Below the pieces are notes generated by a model. That model saw nothing but the letters and a program-made list of their open reading frames with translations, made no database searches and was not told the DNA's origin. Of a stretch of DNA of 64,000 nucleotides, positions 53,101-61,611 are shown in pieces. Within the stretch, counting starts at the first letter, position 1. The number at the start of each line of letters is the position of its first letter. This DNA comes from Hyphomicrobiales bacterium (GTDB taxonomy: Bacteria > Pseudomonadota > Alphaproteobacteria > Rhizobiales > Rhizobiaceae), in NCBI GenBank assembly GCA_017305925.1, contig JAFKJW010000185.1:27543-91542 (forward strand), written 5' to 3'. The translations under genes and the position numbers were made by a program.

Positions 53101-54191
53101 TCGGCAACAAGATCATACTGGTTACGGGGGCCGGCGGCTCCATCGGCTCCGAATTGTGCCGGCAGATCGCGGAATTGGGACCTCGCCATCTCGTCATCAC
53201 CGATCATTCGGAGTTTCTGCTTTACCTGCTGGATACCGAGCTGAGGGAGAAATACCCGCATGTGAACATTTCGACGCGCATCATGAGCGTACGCGACAAT
53301 GTCAGGATATCGGCCATCTTCGACGAATTCCGCCCCGACGGGGTGTTCCATGCCGCGGCCCTGAAGCACGTTCCCCTGATGGAAGCCAATCCGCTCGAAG
53401 CGATCAAGACGAACCTCCTTGGGACCCGTTTCCTCGCCGACGCCGCGGTGAAGCACGAGACGGCCAACTTCGTCATGATCTCGACGGACAAGGCGGTCAA
53501 TCCGACCAGCGTCATGGGCGCGACGAAGCGCGCGGCCGAAGCCTATTGCCAGTCCCTCGACGTCGGTCCGCAGAAGACCCGGTTCAAGACGGTGCGCTTC
53601 GGCAATGTCCTCGGCTCGAACGGTTCCGTGGTGCCTCGCTTCCAGGAGCAGATCCAGAGCGGCGGGCCGATTACCGTGACGCATCCGGATATCGTCCGCT
53701 TCTTCATGACGATACCGGAAGCGGTGCGTCTCGTCCTGAACGCCGCCGCCCACTATACGGACAGCAGCGAAGGCGCGCGCGGCAAGATCATGGTCCTGGA
53801 TATGGGCGAGCCGGTGCGCATCGTCGACCTCGCCGAGCGGATGATCCAACTGGCCGGCCTGAGGCCGAATATCGACGTCGACATCGCTTTCACCGGGCTT
53901 CGCCCCGGCGAGAAGCTCTATGAGGAACTCTTCGATCCGTCCGAAATCCAGGAGAAGCATCCCGGCAGCGTCTATTTCATCGCCTCTCCACGGATCATCG
54001 ACGCAGGACTTCTCCACAAGACGCTTTCAGCGCTGGAAACGGCCGTGGCGCGAGGGGACCAGGCGCGGGCAATCGAACTGCTGCATCACATCGTGCCGGA
54101 ATACGGACAGGATGATATCGGGACGACGGATACCCCCAAACCTGTAAAGAGAGGCAGGTCGCTGGACCGGCCCGTCGAGAGCCCCCGATAG
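53097..54191 (+). CDS. catalytic half of a CapD/FlaA1-like nucleotide-sugar epimerase/dehydratase (split gene)
   Basis: 364 residues starting exactly at the second SDR domain: MIGNKIILVTGAGGSIGSEL with the NAD motif, FHAAALKHVPLMEANP, the Ser/Thr region MISTDKAVNPTSVMGATKR (Met in place of Tyr of the usual YxxxK), VRFGNVLGSNGSV and FTGLRPGEKLYEELF. The ATG overlaps the stop of the first half as ATGA, so translation could restart. The linker that usually precedes the domain (about 30 residues with an EDLLGR-type motif) is missing. It could be an active stand-alone domain or a dead half. Confidence 0.75.
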   Translation: MIGNKIILVTGAGGSIGSELCRQIAELGPRHLVITDHSEFLLYLLDTELREKYPHVNISTRIMSVRDNVRISAIFDEFRPDGVFHAAALKHVPLMEANPLEAIKTNLLGTRFLADAAVKHETANFVMISTDKAVNPTSVMGATKRAAEAYCQSLDVGPQKTRFKTVRFGNVLGSNGSVVPRFQEQIQSGGPITVTHPDIVRFFMTIPEAVRLVLNAAAHYTDSSEGARGKIMVLDMGEPVRIVDLAERMIQLAGLRPNIDVDIAFTGLRPGEKLYEELFDPSEIQEKHPGSVYFIASPRIIDAGLLHKTLSALETAVARGDQARAIELLHHIVPEYGQDDIGTTDTPKPVKRGRSLDRPVESPR

Positions 54192-54344
54192 GGGCTCGGA
54201 GATCAAAGGCTTCAGGCGGCGAGGATCGGGCGACGGCGCGTACGCCCCATGAAGGTAACGGCCCGCCTGGCCGTTCACGCCTCCGGATCGATGCGGAGAG
54301 TCAGGACGGAACGTACCTCCAGCCGCTCGTAAAACCGCGGCCGC

Positions 54345-54473
54345 TCATCTGACGACGTATTCGACGACCGCCCACGCCACCAGAAGCAAGACAAGGCCGC
54401 CCACCAATATCGCCAGAACTCGGGTTCCCTGCCTGCCCTGCTTCGCCTTTTCGGCGGGAATTTCCTTCGCCAT
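54345..54473 (-). CDS. 42-residue single-pass membrane protein
   Basis: Basic N-terminus (MAKEIPAEKAKQGRQGTR) and one clear membrane helix (VLAILVGGLVLLLVAWAVVE) ending YVVR. The start has AGGA seven bases ahead. Such short proteins are usually missed by gene finders. Function unknown; a role as a membrane adaptor or stress peptide is only a guess. It stands between the split CapD gene and the hydratase gene. Confidence 0.6.
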   Translation of the reverse strand: MAKEIPAEKAKQGRQGTRVLAILVGGLVLLLVAWAVVEYVVR

Positions 54474-54589
54474 GTCGGTTCCTGATCCAGCTTCTCGGAG
54501 AAGATGGAACCGGCTACTTCGCCAGAGGTTCCAGGACGGGCGAAAAAGCGGCGGGCAGGAACCAATCATGGCGAGGAGCGCGTCCTCCG

Positions 54590-55459
54590 TCACCATTGCG
54601 CGCTCGCCGTCATGGTTTCCCGGCCATGCCTGTCGGCGGTCCACAGATCGAGCCCTCCCTCGGAGGCGGCGGCATTCACGCTGAAGGATGCGCCGTCGAA
54701 GAGCGGGCTGACACCGCGGAAGCTGAAGGTCCGGGGCGTGCCACGCAGGTCTTCGGCCAGCGCCAGCAGCAGCGTCGCCTGAAGCGGGCCGTGCACGATC
54801 AGGCCCGGATAGCCTTCCACGCCCGTGGCGTATGGCTGATCGTAGTGGATGCGATGGCCGTTGAAGGTCAGCGCCGAATACCGGAACAGCAGCACGGGAT
54901 CGGCCATTACCGCGCGGGAATGTTCCGCAACCCTTGCCGCCGCCGGAGCGGCGCCCGAGCGGACCGATTCCGGCTTCGAAGCCGCGGCCTGCTCGGCGCC
55001 GCGATAGACGATATCCTGCCGCTCCTCGACGGCGATGCCGGTTGCGGTCGAGACCGTATGGCCGACGGTGACGAAGCAGAGCGTTCCCGTGCGGCCCTCC
55101 TTCACCGTCACGTCCTCGATGCGCGAGACACGCGTGACCGTGTCGCCGACGCGGATCGGAGCGTGGAAAGTCAGCTTCCCGCCGGCCCACATCCGGCGCG
55201 GCAGCGGCACGGCCGGGAGAAACCCGCCCCTCGCCGGATGACCGTCGGGACCGAGCTCGCTCATCGGCGCCGTCGGCTGCGCGAGGCACCAGTGGATCGC
55301 GAGCGGCGCGGCTTCGCCCTCGCCCGCCTCCAGCCTCCCGAGGTCGAGCGTGGCAAGGAACGCCCGGCAGAGCTGCGGCGTCACCGTGTCCGTTGCCGTC
55401 GTCTCGCGGCCAATGGCCTGGCGCAGGCTATCGAGGTCGATCGCGGGGGTCGTGTTCAT
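54590..55459 (-). CDS. FAS1/MaoC-like hot-dog hydratase (mesaconyl-/itaconyl-CoA hydratase type)
   Basis: 289 residues in two hot-dog domains. The N-terminal half has MWAGGKLTFHAPIRVGDTVT and the C-terminal half the hydratase-like FRYSALTFNGHRIHYDQPYA with conserved Asn/His, then YPGLIVHGPLQATLLL. This is the HTD2/mesaconyl-CoA hydratase layout. It hydrates an enoyl- or mesaconyl-CoA in branched C5 acid metabolism. The ATG at 55459 fits the family start (MNTTPAIDLD). Stands alone, divergent from dhaK. Confidence 0.83.
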   Translation of the reverse strand: MNTTPAIDLDSLRQAIGRETTATDTVTPQLCRAFLATLDLGRLEAGEGEAAPLAIHWCLAQPTAPMSELGPDGHPARGGFLPAVPLPRRMWAGGKLTFHAPIRVGDTVTRVSRIEDVTVKEGRTGTLCFVTVGHTVSTATGIAVEERQDIVYRGAEQAAASKPESVRSGAAPAAARVAEHSRAVMADPVLLFRYSALTFNGHRIHYDQPYATGVEGYPGLIVHGPLQATLLLALAEDLRGTPRTFSFRGVSPLFDGASFSVNAAASEGGLDLWTADRHGRETMTASAQW

Positions 55460-55661
55460 ATGAAAAGTCCTGCAGTGCTTCCGAGGCTCGGGAGGGGTTT
55501 TCGAGGCCGGGGGGTCCCGTCTCTCCTTCCTCAAAGTCTCCAGACGCGGCGCCACGTCAAGCCCGAAATCCACGGCTGTGTTCTCCGGCCGAGGCGCAAG
55601 CCCTTCCGTTCTCCCGTTGCGAATGTCATGCTGGCCGCGAGCCGTGCCCGGAGGAGCGACC

Positions 55662-56669
55662 TTGCAGACCAAGAAACTGATCAATGACGGCGCGAAGGCC
55701 GTCGACGAGATGCTGCTCGGCGTTCTCGCCGCGCATCCACGCCATGTCCGTGCCCTGGAAGGCAGCCCGCGCTCCATCGTCGCGCGGCATGCGCCCCGCC
55801 CCGGCAAGGTCGGGCTGGTGGTCGGCGGCGGATCGGGGCACGAGCCAACCTTCCTCGGCTTCGTGGGCAAGGGGCTGGCGGACGCCTGCGCCGTCGGCAA
55901 CGTCTTCGCCTCGCCGCCGCCCGACCCGATCATCGAATGCGCCAAGGCCGTGAACGGCGGCGCCGGCGTGCTGTTCACCTACGGCAACTACGCCGGCGAC
56001 GTGATGAATTTCGACATGGCGGCCGAAATGCTCGCGATGGACGACATCGAGGTGCGCACGGTCCTGACCACCGACGACATCGCCTCCGCGCCGGCGGACC
56101 AGCGCCACAAGCGGCGCGGCGTGGCCGGCAACTTCTTCGTCTTCAAGGCGACGGGCGCGGCCTGCGACAGGATGCTTTCCTTCGACGAATGCGAGCGTAT
56201 CGCCCGCAAGGCCAACGATCACACCTTCACCATGGGCGTCGCGCTGGCGCCCTGCTCCCTGCCGCAGACCCGCCGTCCGAATTTCGAGCTCGGCGAGGAC
56301 GAGATGGAGATGGGAATGGGCATCCACGGCGAGCCGGGCGTCACGCGCGGCCCGCTGAAAAGTGCCGACGCCGTGGCCGACGAGATCATCGACCGGATTT
56401 TTGGCGAGATGGTGCCGTCGCGCGGCGACAGGGTGGCCGTCCTCGTCAATTCGCTCGGATCGACGCCGCTGATGGAGCTCTACATCCTCAACAGCCGCGT
56501 CGCGCAGCGGCTCGCCGACGCCGGCATCCAGACCCACGCCACCTGGGTCGGCAACTATTGCACGTCGCTGGAAATGGCCGGTGCGTCGATCACGCTGCAT
56601 CGGCTCGACGGCGAGCTGCAAGACATGCTCGACCATCCGTGCGACTGCGCGATGTTCCGCGCCGGCTGA
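55662..56669 (+). CDS. dhaK: dihydroxyacetone kinase subunit DhaK
   Basis: 335 residues from a TTG start that has GAGGAG five bases ahead; the frame is open to 55578 but that part is not homologous. DhaK binds dihydroxyacetone through a hemiaminal with His222 (GMGIHGEPG) and contacts it with His60 in GSGHEPTF. Also seen: GVLFTYGNYAGDVMNFDMA. It is followed directly by dhaL. No DhaM gene is present, so this is the ATP- or PTS-independent form, or acts on a related triose/tetrulose. Confidence 0.92.
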   Translation: MQTKKLINDGAKAVDEMLLGVLAAHPRHVRALEGSPRSIVARHAPRPGKVGLVVGGGSGHEPTFLGFVGKGLADACAVGNVFASPPPDPIIECAKAVNGGAGVLFTYGNYAGDVMNFDMAAEMLAMDDIEVRTVLTTDDIASAPADQRHKRRGVAGNFFVFKATGAACDRMLSFDECERIARKANDHTFTMGVALAPCSLPQTRRPNFELGEDEMEMGMGIHGEPGVTRGPLKSADAVADEIIDRIFGEMVPSRGDRVAVLVNSLGSTPLMELYILNSRVAQRLADAGIQTHATWVGNYCTSLEMAGASITLHRLDGELQDMLDHPCDCAMFRAG

Positions 56670-56679
56670 GGAGAGCGAC

Positions 56680-57321
56680 GTGACGACGATCGACACCGCC
56701 CGCCTCGTCGCGATGTTCGCGGCTATCGCGGCCGACATATCGGCCGACAGGGACCGGCTTTGCGCGCTCGACGGCGTGATCGGTGACGCCGATCACGGGA
56801 TCGCCATGGAGCTCGGCTTTGCCGCGGCCCGCGACGCCGTCGCCGGCCTCGACCCGGCAGCCGCCGACCCGACGACGATCTTCAACACGGCCGCAAAGTC
56901 GTTCCTGAATGCGGTCGGCGCGTCCTCGGGGCCGCTCTACGCCACAGCCTTCATGCGCGCCGGCGCCGCCGTGAAAGGCAAGGCCGAGCTGGAAGACGCC
57001 GACGTCGTCGCCCTGTTCCGGGCCATGGCCAAGGGCATCCAGGACCGCGGCAAGGCGGAGGCCGGCGAGAAGACCATGATCGACGCCTGGCTGCCCGCCG
57101 CGCAGGCCATGGGCGACGCCGCAGGTGCCGGGACGGATCTCGCGGGTGCGCTTGCCGCCGCGGCCGATGCCGCACGGGCCGGCGCGGAGGCGACCAAGGA
57201 CATGATCGCCGGCAAGGGGCGCTCCTCGCGGCTCGGCGAGCGCGCGCTCGGCCATATGGACCCCGGCGCGGCATCGGCCGTCACGGTGATCGAGGCCATG
57301 CGCAGAAGCCTCGCCGGCTGA
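56680..57321 (+). CDS. dhaL: dihydroxyacetone kinase ATP-binding subunit DhaL
   Basis: 213 residues from a GTG with AGGAGAG ahead, 10 bp after the dhaK stop. Nucleotide/Mg2+ site GVIGDADHGIAM with two Asp, SSGPLYATAF, AGEKTMIDAWLPA and the C-terminal GHMDPGAAS. Together with DhaK it phosphorylates dihydroxyacetone (or a similar ketose) with ATP or ADP bound in DhaL. No regulator gene (dhaR) is next to it. Confidence 0.92.
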   Translation: MTTIDTARLVAMFAAIAADISADRDRLCALDGVIGDADHGIAMELGFAAARDAVAGLDPAAADPTTIFNTAAKSFLNAVGASSGPLYATAFMRAGAAVKGKAELEDADVVALFRAMAKGIQDRGKAEAGEKTMIDAWLPAAQAMGDAAGAGTDLAGALAAAADAARAGAEATKDMIAGKGRSSRLGERALGHMDPGAASAVTVIEAMRRSLAG

Positions 57322-57337
57322 CCGGGCGGCCGGCGCG

Positions 57338-58522
57338 TCAGCCGGCGACCGACACGATTGCCATGGCCAGATCGTCCAGCCTGTCTTCCGGCAGGCCGGC
57401 GACGTTGATGCGGCTGTCGTCCACCATGTAGACGGCGTGCTCCTCGCGCAGCCGCCTCACCTGATCGACCGTCAGCCCGAGACGCGAGAACATGCCGCGA
57501 TGGCCCGCGATGAAGTCAAAGCGGTCGGAATTGGAGCGGCGGCGCAGCGCCTCCGCGAGTTTTTCCCGCAGGCGGATCATGCGCTCGCGCATGGTGTCGA
57601 GCTCGCCTTCCCAGTCGGCCCTCAATCCGGGATCGCAGAGCACGATGCGCACGGCCGCCGCGCCGTGGTCGGGCGGCATGGAATAGAGGGAGCGGCCGAC
57701 GGAAAGGAGCTGCGACAGCGCCACATCCGCCTCGGCCGGCGTGCGGGCGAGCAGCATCGCCGCGCCGACGCGGTCGCGATAGACGGAGAAGTTCTTCGAG
57801 CAGCTCGACGCGATCAGCATTTCGGGTACACGCTCGGTGAGCACCCGCAGGCCGGCCGCGTCTGCCTCAAGCCCTTCGCCGAAACCCTGATAGGCGATGT
57901 CGACGAACGGATAGAGCTCATGCTCCACGAGAAGGTCGGCGAGCACCTCCCACTGATCGGGCGCGAGGTTCGCGCCGGTCGGGTTGTGGCAGCAGCCGTG
58001 CAGCAGCACCGCGTCGCCGCGGCGGGCTTTCTCCAGCGCACCCAGCATCTCCTCGAACCGCACGCTGCCGGAGCGGGCGTCGAAATACGGGTAGGTGGCC
58101 GTCTTCAGGCCGGCGGCGGCAAGGATCGGCACATGGTTCGGCCAGGTCGGGTCGGAGACCCAGACAGTGGCGTCCGGACGGGCGCGTTTCAACAGCTCGG
58201 CCAGCGCGCGCAACGCGCCGGAGCCTCCGGGCGTCTGCACGGCGCGCAGCCGCGACAGGTCCGCGTCGTCGCCGAAGGCGAGGCGGATCATCGCCGCGTT
58301 GAACGCCGCATCGCCGGCAGGCCCCACATAGGTCTTGGTGGTCTGCTCGTCATAAAGACGCTGCTCGGCGGCGCGGACGGCGCGCATGATGGGGGTGCGG
58401 CCTTCCGGATCCTTGTAGACGCCGACCCCGAGATCGATCTTCCCCGGCCGCGGATCGTCGCGAAAGAGACCGATCAGCGCCAGGATCTTGTCCGGCGCGG
58501 CGGGTTGCAGGGTTTCGAACAT
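57338..58522 (-). CDS. tyrB: aromatic amino acid aminotransferase
   Basis: 394 residues, class I aminotransferase of the Ia group (TyrB/AspC-like). Seen: KIDLGVGVYKDPEGRTPIM with the family start, TPGGSGALRAL, DPTWPNHVPI, HNPTGANLAPDQW and the PLP Lys243 in SSCSKNFSVYRDRVG. Arg in the C-terminus (GMFSRLGL) contacts the carboxylate. It converges on dhaL (16 bp). Aspartate could also be used, so tyrB versus aspC is a likelihood, not a certainty. Confidence 0.9.
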   Translation of the reverse strand: MFETLQPAAPDKILALIGLFRDDPRPGKIDLGVGVYKDPEGRTPIMRAVRAAEQRLYDEQTTKTYVGPAGDAAFNAAMIRLAFGDDADLSRLRAVQTPGGSGALRALAELLKRARPDATVWVSDPTWPNHVPILAAAGLKTATYPYFDARSGSVRFEEMLGALEKARRGDAVLLHGCCHNPTGANLAPDQWEVLADLLVEHELYPFVDIAYQGFGEGLEADAAGLRVLTERVPEMLIASSCSKNFSVYRDRVGAAMLLARTPAEADVALSQLLSVGRSLYSMPPDHGAAAVRIVLCDPGLRADWEGELDTMRERMIRLREKLAEALRRRSNSDRFDFIAGHRGMFSRLGLTVDQVRRLREEHAVYMVDDSRINVAGLPEDRLDDLAMAIVSVAG

Positions 58523-58595
58523 GGCGGCTCTCCGGTTTCCAGCGGCGGAGCTTGATAGGACCAAAGCCCCGGCGGCGCCAGAGCCATCTAGGGGC

Positions 58596-59684
58596 TCAGG
58601 CCCTGAAGTGCTTCGACAGCTTGAGTCCCTGCGCCTGGTAGTTGGAGCCGAGGTCGCTGCCGTAGAGCGCCTTCGGGCGGGCGAGCATGTGCTCGTAGAC
58701 AAGGCGGCCGACGATCTGGCCGTGCTCCAGGATGAAGGGCACCTCGTGGCTGCGCACCTCCAGAACGGCGCGGCTGCCCGTGCCGCCCGCCGCCGAATGG
58801 CCGAAGCCCGGATCGAAGAAGCCCGCATAGTGGACGCGGAACTCGCCGACCAGCGGATCGAAGGGGGTCATCTCGGCCGCATAGAGCGGCGGCACATGCA
58901 CAGCCTCGCGCGACACGAGGATGTAGAACTCGTCGGGATCGAGGATCAGCTCGCCGCTGCCGCGGCCATGGATGGGCTCCCAGAAATCGAGCACGTCGTG
59001 GGCGGCCCGCCTGTCGACATCCACCACGGCGGTGTGATGCTTGCCGCGATAGCCGATCAGCCCGTCCTTGCCGCCCTTCAGGTCGATGGAGAGCGCGATG
59101 CCGCCGCCGCTGATGTTGGGCTGGTCGATCGCCACCAGGGTCTGCGCCCGGTGCAGCCCGGCGAGCTCTGCCTCCGACAGCAGCGCCTGCCCGGCCCGGA
59201 AGCGGATCTGCGACAGGCGCGAGCCGGTGCGCGCGACGATCGGGAAGGTGCGCGGGCTGACCTCCAGATAGAGCGGCCCGCGATAGCCGGCGGCGATCTT
59301 GTCGAACTCCTGGCCGTGATCGGCCATCACGCGCGTGAAGATGTCGAGGCGGCCGGTCGAGCTTTTCGGATTGGCCGAGGCGGCGATGCCGTCGGGGAGA
59401 GCCAGCGCTTCGAGAAGCGGCACGATGTAAACGCAGCCGGTCTCCAGCACGGCGCCAGCAGTCAGATCGATTTCGTGGAGCTTCAGGCGGTCGAGTTTGT
59501 CGGCGACGCGGCTGCCGGGACCTGGAAGGAAGCTCGCGCGCACCCGGTAGGCCCTCTCGCCCAGCCGCAGGTCGAGACTCGCCGGCTGGATCTGGTCGAC
59601 GTCGAGGGGGCGCGGCGACGTCAGCGCGCCTTCGGCGAACAGCGCCGCGATGCTCTCGTCGGGAAGTATGCCTGTCTGCCGCAC
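58596..59684 (-). CDS. dcd: 2'-deoxycytidine 5'-triphosphate deaminase (long form)
   Basis: 362 residues, the long two-domain dCTP deaminase/dUTPase-fold protein of alphaproteobacteria. It makes dUTP for dTTP synthesis. Seen: RQTGILPDESIAALFAEG at the start, IQPASLDLRLGERAYRVR, SANPKSSTGRLDIFTRV with the family's SSxGR, and a repeated trimer-type part ending VGRLVYEHMLARPKALYG. The GTG at 59684 is set by the family N-terminus (MRQTGILPD). Divergent from metZ and its riboswitch. Confidence 0.88.
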   Translation of the reverse strand: MRQTGILPDESIAALFAEGALTSPRPLDVDQIQPASLDLRLGERAYRVRASFLPGPGSRVADKLDRLKLHEIDLTAGAVLETGCVYIVPLLEALALPDGIAASANPKSSTGRLDIFTRVMADHGQEFDKIAAGYRGPLYLEVSPRTFPIVARTGSRLSQIRFRAGQALLSEAELAGLHRAQTLVAIDQPNISGGGIALSIDLKGGKDGLIGYRGKHHTAVVDVDRRAAHDVLDFWEPIHGRGSGELILDPDEFYILVSREAVHVPPLYAAEMTPFDPLVGEFRVHYAGFFDPGFGHSAAGGTGSRAVLEVRSHEVPFILEHGQIVGRLVYEHMLARPKALYGSDLGSNYQAQGLKLSKHFRA

Positions 59685-59766
59685 CTGCCGGGCTCCATAA
59701 CCGGCCGCGAGGTTTAATGATGGCTGCGATTGACGCAAGCCAAGGCCGGGTCTAAAGGAGCCTTTA

Positions 59767-59819
59767 TCCCGTGGTGATTTGGCCGGTCGGCTTGCAGCCA
59801 CGTTAAACAAGTCGCTAAA
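59767..59819 (+). promoter_or_regulatory. SAM-II riboswitch aptamer
   Basis: The sequence carries the SAM-II (metA motif) core: CGTGG, a purine-rich middle with GGCCGGTCGGC, GCAGCCACG pairing back to CGTGG, and the 3' tail AACAAGTCGCTAAAG that forms the pseudoknot. SAM-II is typical of Hyphomicrobiales upstream of metA/metZ. It senses S-adenosylmethionine and lowers metZ expression when methionine supply is sufficient. Confidence 0.93.
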
Positions 59820-59831
59820 GGGCCGAGACGG

Positions 59832-59862
59832 AACCGGCTGGCGACTTGCGGCCGGTTTTTTT
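59832..59862 (+). terminator. intrinsic terminator of the SAM-II expression platform
   Basis: Stem AACCGGC/GCCGGTT, extended by a U-G and a G-C pair, with an 8-nt loop and a run of seven T after it, 13-43 bp past the aptamer. The loop and top (GCGACTT) are complementary to AAGTCGC (59809-59815) in the aptamer tail. Bound SAM would sequester the tail and let the terminator form; without SAM the tail can pair with the loop and antiterminate. Confidence 0.72.
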
Positions 59863-59876
59863 ATTTGGAGTGGGCA

Positions 59877-61061
59877 ATGAGCAAGTCGAAGCGAGCCGTG
59901 AGACCGCAAACGGCGCTGGTGCATGGCGGGACGCTCCGCTCGGGCTTCGGCGAGACGTCGGAGGCCATCTATCTCACGCAGGGCTTCGTCTACGACACCG
60001 CCGAGGCGGCGGAAGCCCGCTTCAAGGGCGAGTCCCCCGGCTTCATCTATTCGCGCTACGCCAATCCGACCGTCGACATGTTCGAGCGCCGCATGTGCGC
60101 GCTGGAGGGGGCGGAGGAGGCTCGCGCCATGTCGTCCGGCATGGCGGCAGTGGCGAGCGCGCTGCTCTGCTCGGTCAAGGCGGGCGACCATGTGATCGCG
60201 GCACGCGCCCTTTTCGGCTCCTGCCGCTGGATCGTCGAGACGCTGATGCCGCGCTACGGCATCGAGTCGACCCTGGTGGACGGTACCGACATCGGGAACT
60301 GGGAAGAGGCCGTGAGGCCCAACACCAAGCTCTTCTTCCTGGAAAGCCCGACCAACCCGACGCTGGAGGTCATCGACATCGCGGCCGTCGCCGGCCTCGC
60401 CAATTCCATCGGCGCGAAACTGGTGGTGGACAACGTCTTCGCCACGCCCCTCCAGCAGAAGCCGCTGGAGCTCGGCGCCCATGTCGTCGTCTACTCCGCC
60501 ACGAAGCACATAGACGGCCAGGGGCGCTGCCTCGGCGGCATCGTGCTTTCCGACAAGGCATGGATCGACGAGAACCTGCACGACTATTTCCGCCACACGG
60601 GGCCGAGCCTCTCGCCCTTCAATGCCTGGACGCTCTTGAAGGGGCTGGAGACGCTGCCGGTCAGGGTCCGCCAGCAGACGGAAAGTGCGGCGCGCATCGC
60701 CGACTTCCTCGCGAGCCAGAAGAAGGTGGCGCGCGTCATCTATCCGGGGCGCGCCGACCATCCGCAGGCCGATATCGTGAAAAAGCAGATGAGCGGCGGC
60801 TCGACGTTGATCTGCTTCGACATGAAGGGCAAGGGCGAGGCGTTCCGGCTCCAGAACGCGCTGGACATCGTCCGCATCTCCAACAATCTCGGCGACGCGA
60901 AGAGCCTGATCACGCACCCCCAGACGACGACCCACAAGAACCTTTCCGACGCGGCGCACGCCGAGCTCGGCATCGGCGCGGGCACGCTGCGGCTGTCGGT
61001 CGGGCTGGAGGACACCGACGACCTGCTCGAGGATCTCGACCGCGCGCTCGCCGCCGCCTGA
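59877..61061 (+). CDS. metZ: O-succinylhomoserine sulfhydrylase
   Basis: 394 residues, PLP enzyme of the Cys/Met metabolism family that makes homocysteine from O-succinylhomoserine and sulfide. Seen: RPQTALVHGGTLRSGFGETSEAI at the start, YSRYANPTVDMFE, MSSGMAAVA, LESPTNPTLEV, the PLP Lys210 in YSATKHIDGQGR and LRLSVGLED. The ATG at 59877 has GGAG six bases ahead and is preferred over the TTG at 59865. Controlled by the SAM-II riboswitch. Confidence 0.95.
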   Translation: MSKSKRAVRPQTALVHGGTLRSGFGETSEAIYLTQGFVYDTAEAAEARFKGESPGFIYSRYANPTVDMFERRMCALEGAEEARAMSSGMAAVASALLCSVKAGDHVIAARALFGSCRWIVETLMPRYGIESTLVDGTDIGNWEEAVRPNTKLFFLESPTNPTLEVIDIAAVAGLANSIGAKLVVDNVFATPLQQKPLELGAHVVVYSATKHIDGQGRCLGGIVLSDKAWIDENLHDYFRHTGPSLSPFNAWTLLKGLETLPVRVRQQTESAARIADFLASQKKVARVIYPGRADHPQADIVKKQMSGGSTLICFDMKGKGEAFRLQNALDIVRISNNLGDAKSLITHPQTTTHKNLSDAAHAELGIGAGTLRLSVGLEDTDDLLEDLDRALAAA

Positions 61062-61090
61062 CGCGCGCGGCGGGACATGATAGATTCTTC

Positions 61091-61120
61091 CCCGGAAGGA
61101 GCAGGCCCGGAAGGAGCAGG
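61091..61120 (+). repeat. 15-bp tandem duplication carrying the apaG ribosome-binding site
   Basis: Two perfect copies of CCCGGAAGGAGCAGG directly before the apaG ATG (61122). Each holds AAGGAG, so the messenger offers two ribosome-binding sequences, at 8 and 23 bases ahead of the start. The duplication is a multiple of three and keeps the frame open upstream. Confidence 0.85.
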
Positions 61121-61121
61121 C

Positions 61122-61514
61122 ATGTATCGCGCCGTCACCCGCGGGATCGAAGTCAGCGTCACGCCGATCTACCTCCCGGAGCGTTCCGCGCCGGAGGAGA
61201 GCCGTTATTTCTGGGCCTACCGGGTGACGATCGACAACCAGTCGGACGAGTTCGTGCAGCTCCTGTCGCGCTACTGGCGCATCACGGACGGCAACGGGCG
61301 GGTGGAGGAGGTGAACGGGCCGGGCGTGGTCGGCGAGCAGCCCGAGTTCGATCCCGGCGACAGCTTCCAGTACACGTCCGGCTGCCCGCTGACGACGCCG
61401 TCCGGCATCATGGTCGGCCGCTACACCATGCGCAATGCGGAAGGCGAGATGTTCGAGATCGACATTCCCGCCTTCTCGCTGGACGTGCCCCGTCCGACCC
61501 GCATCCTCAACTGA
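61122..61514 (+). CDS. apaG: ApaG protein
   Basis: 130 residues of the fibronectin-type ApaG fold. Start [20 protein letters not shown], then [60 protein letters not shown] and [19 protein letters not shown], all conserved. It affects Co2+/Mg2+ efflux and Ap4A levels in enterobacteria; its biochemical role is unknown. ATG 61122 is set by family start. Sits 60 bp after metZ in the same direction. Confidence 0.95.
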   Translation: MYRAVTRGIEVSVTPIYLPERSAPEESRYFWAYRVTIDNQSDEFVQLLSRYWRITDGNGRVEEVNGPGVVGEQPEFDPGDSFQYTSGCPLTTPSGIMVGRYTMRNAEGEMFEIDIPAFSLDVPRPTRILN

Positions 61515-61611
61515 AACTGGAACCTGAAGCGCGCCGCTCCTCACGCCTCAGGTTCCTTGTCTTGCGCATGTCCTTGTTATGGAATCGGTTTCCGCTTCCG
61601 CACGGCATGCT

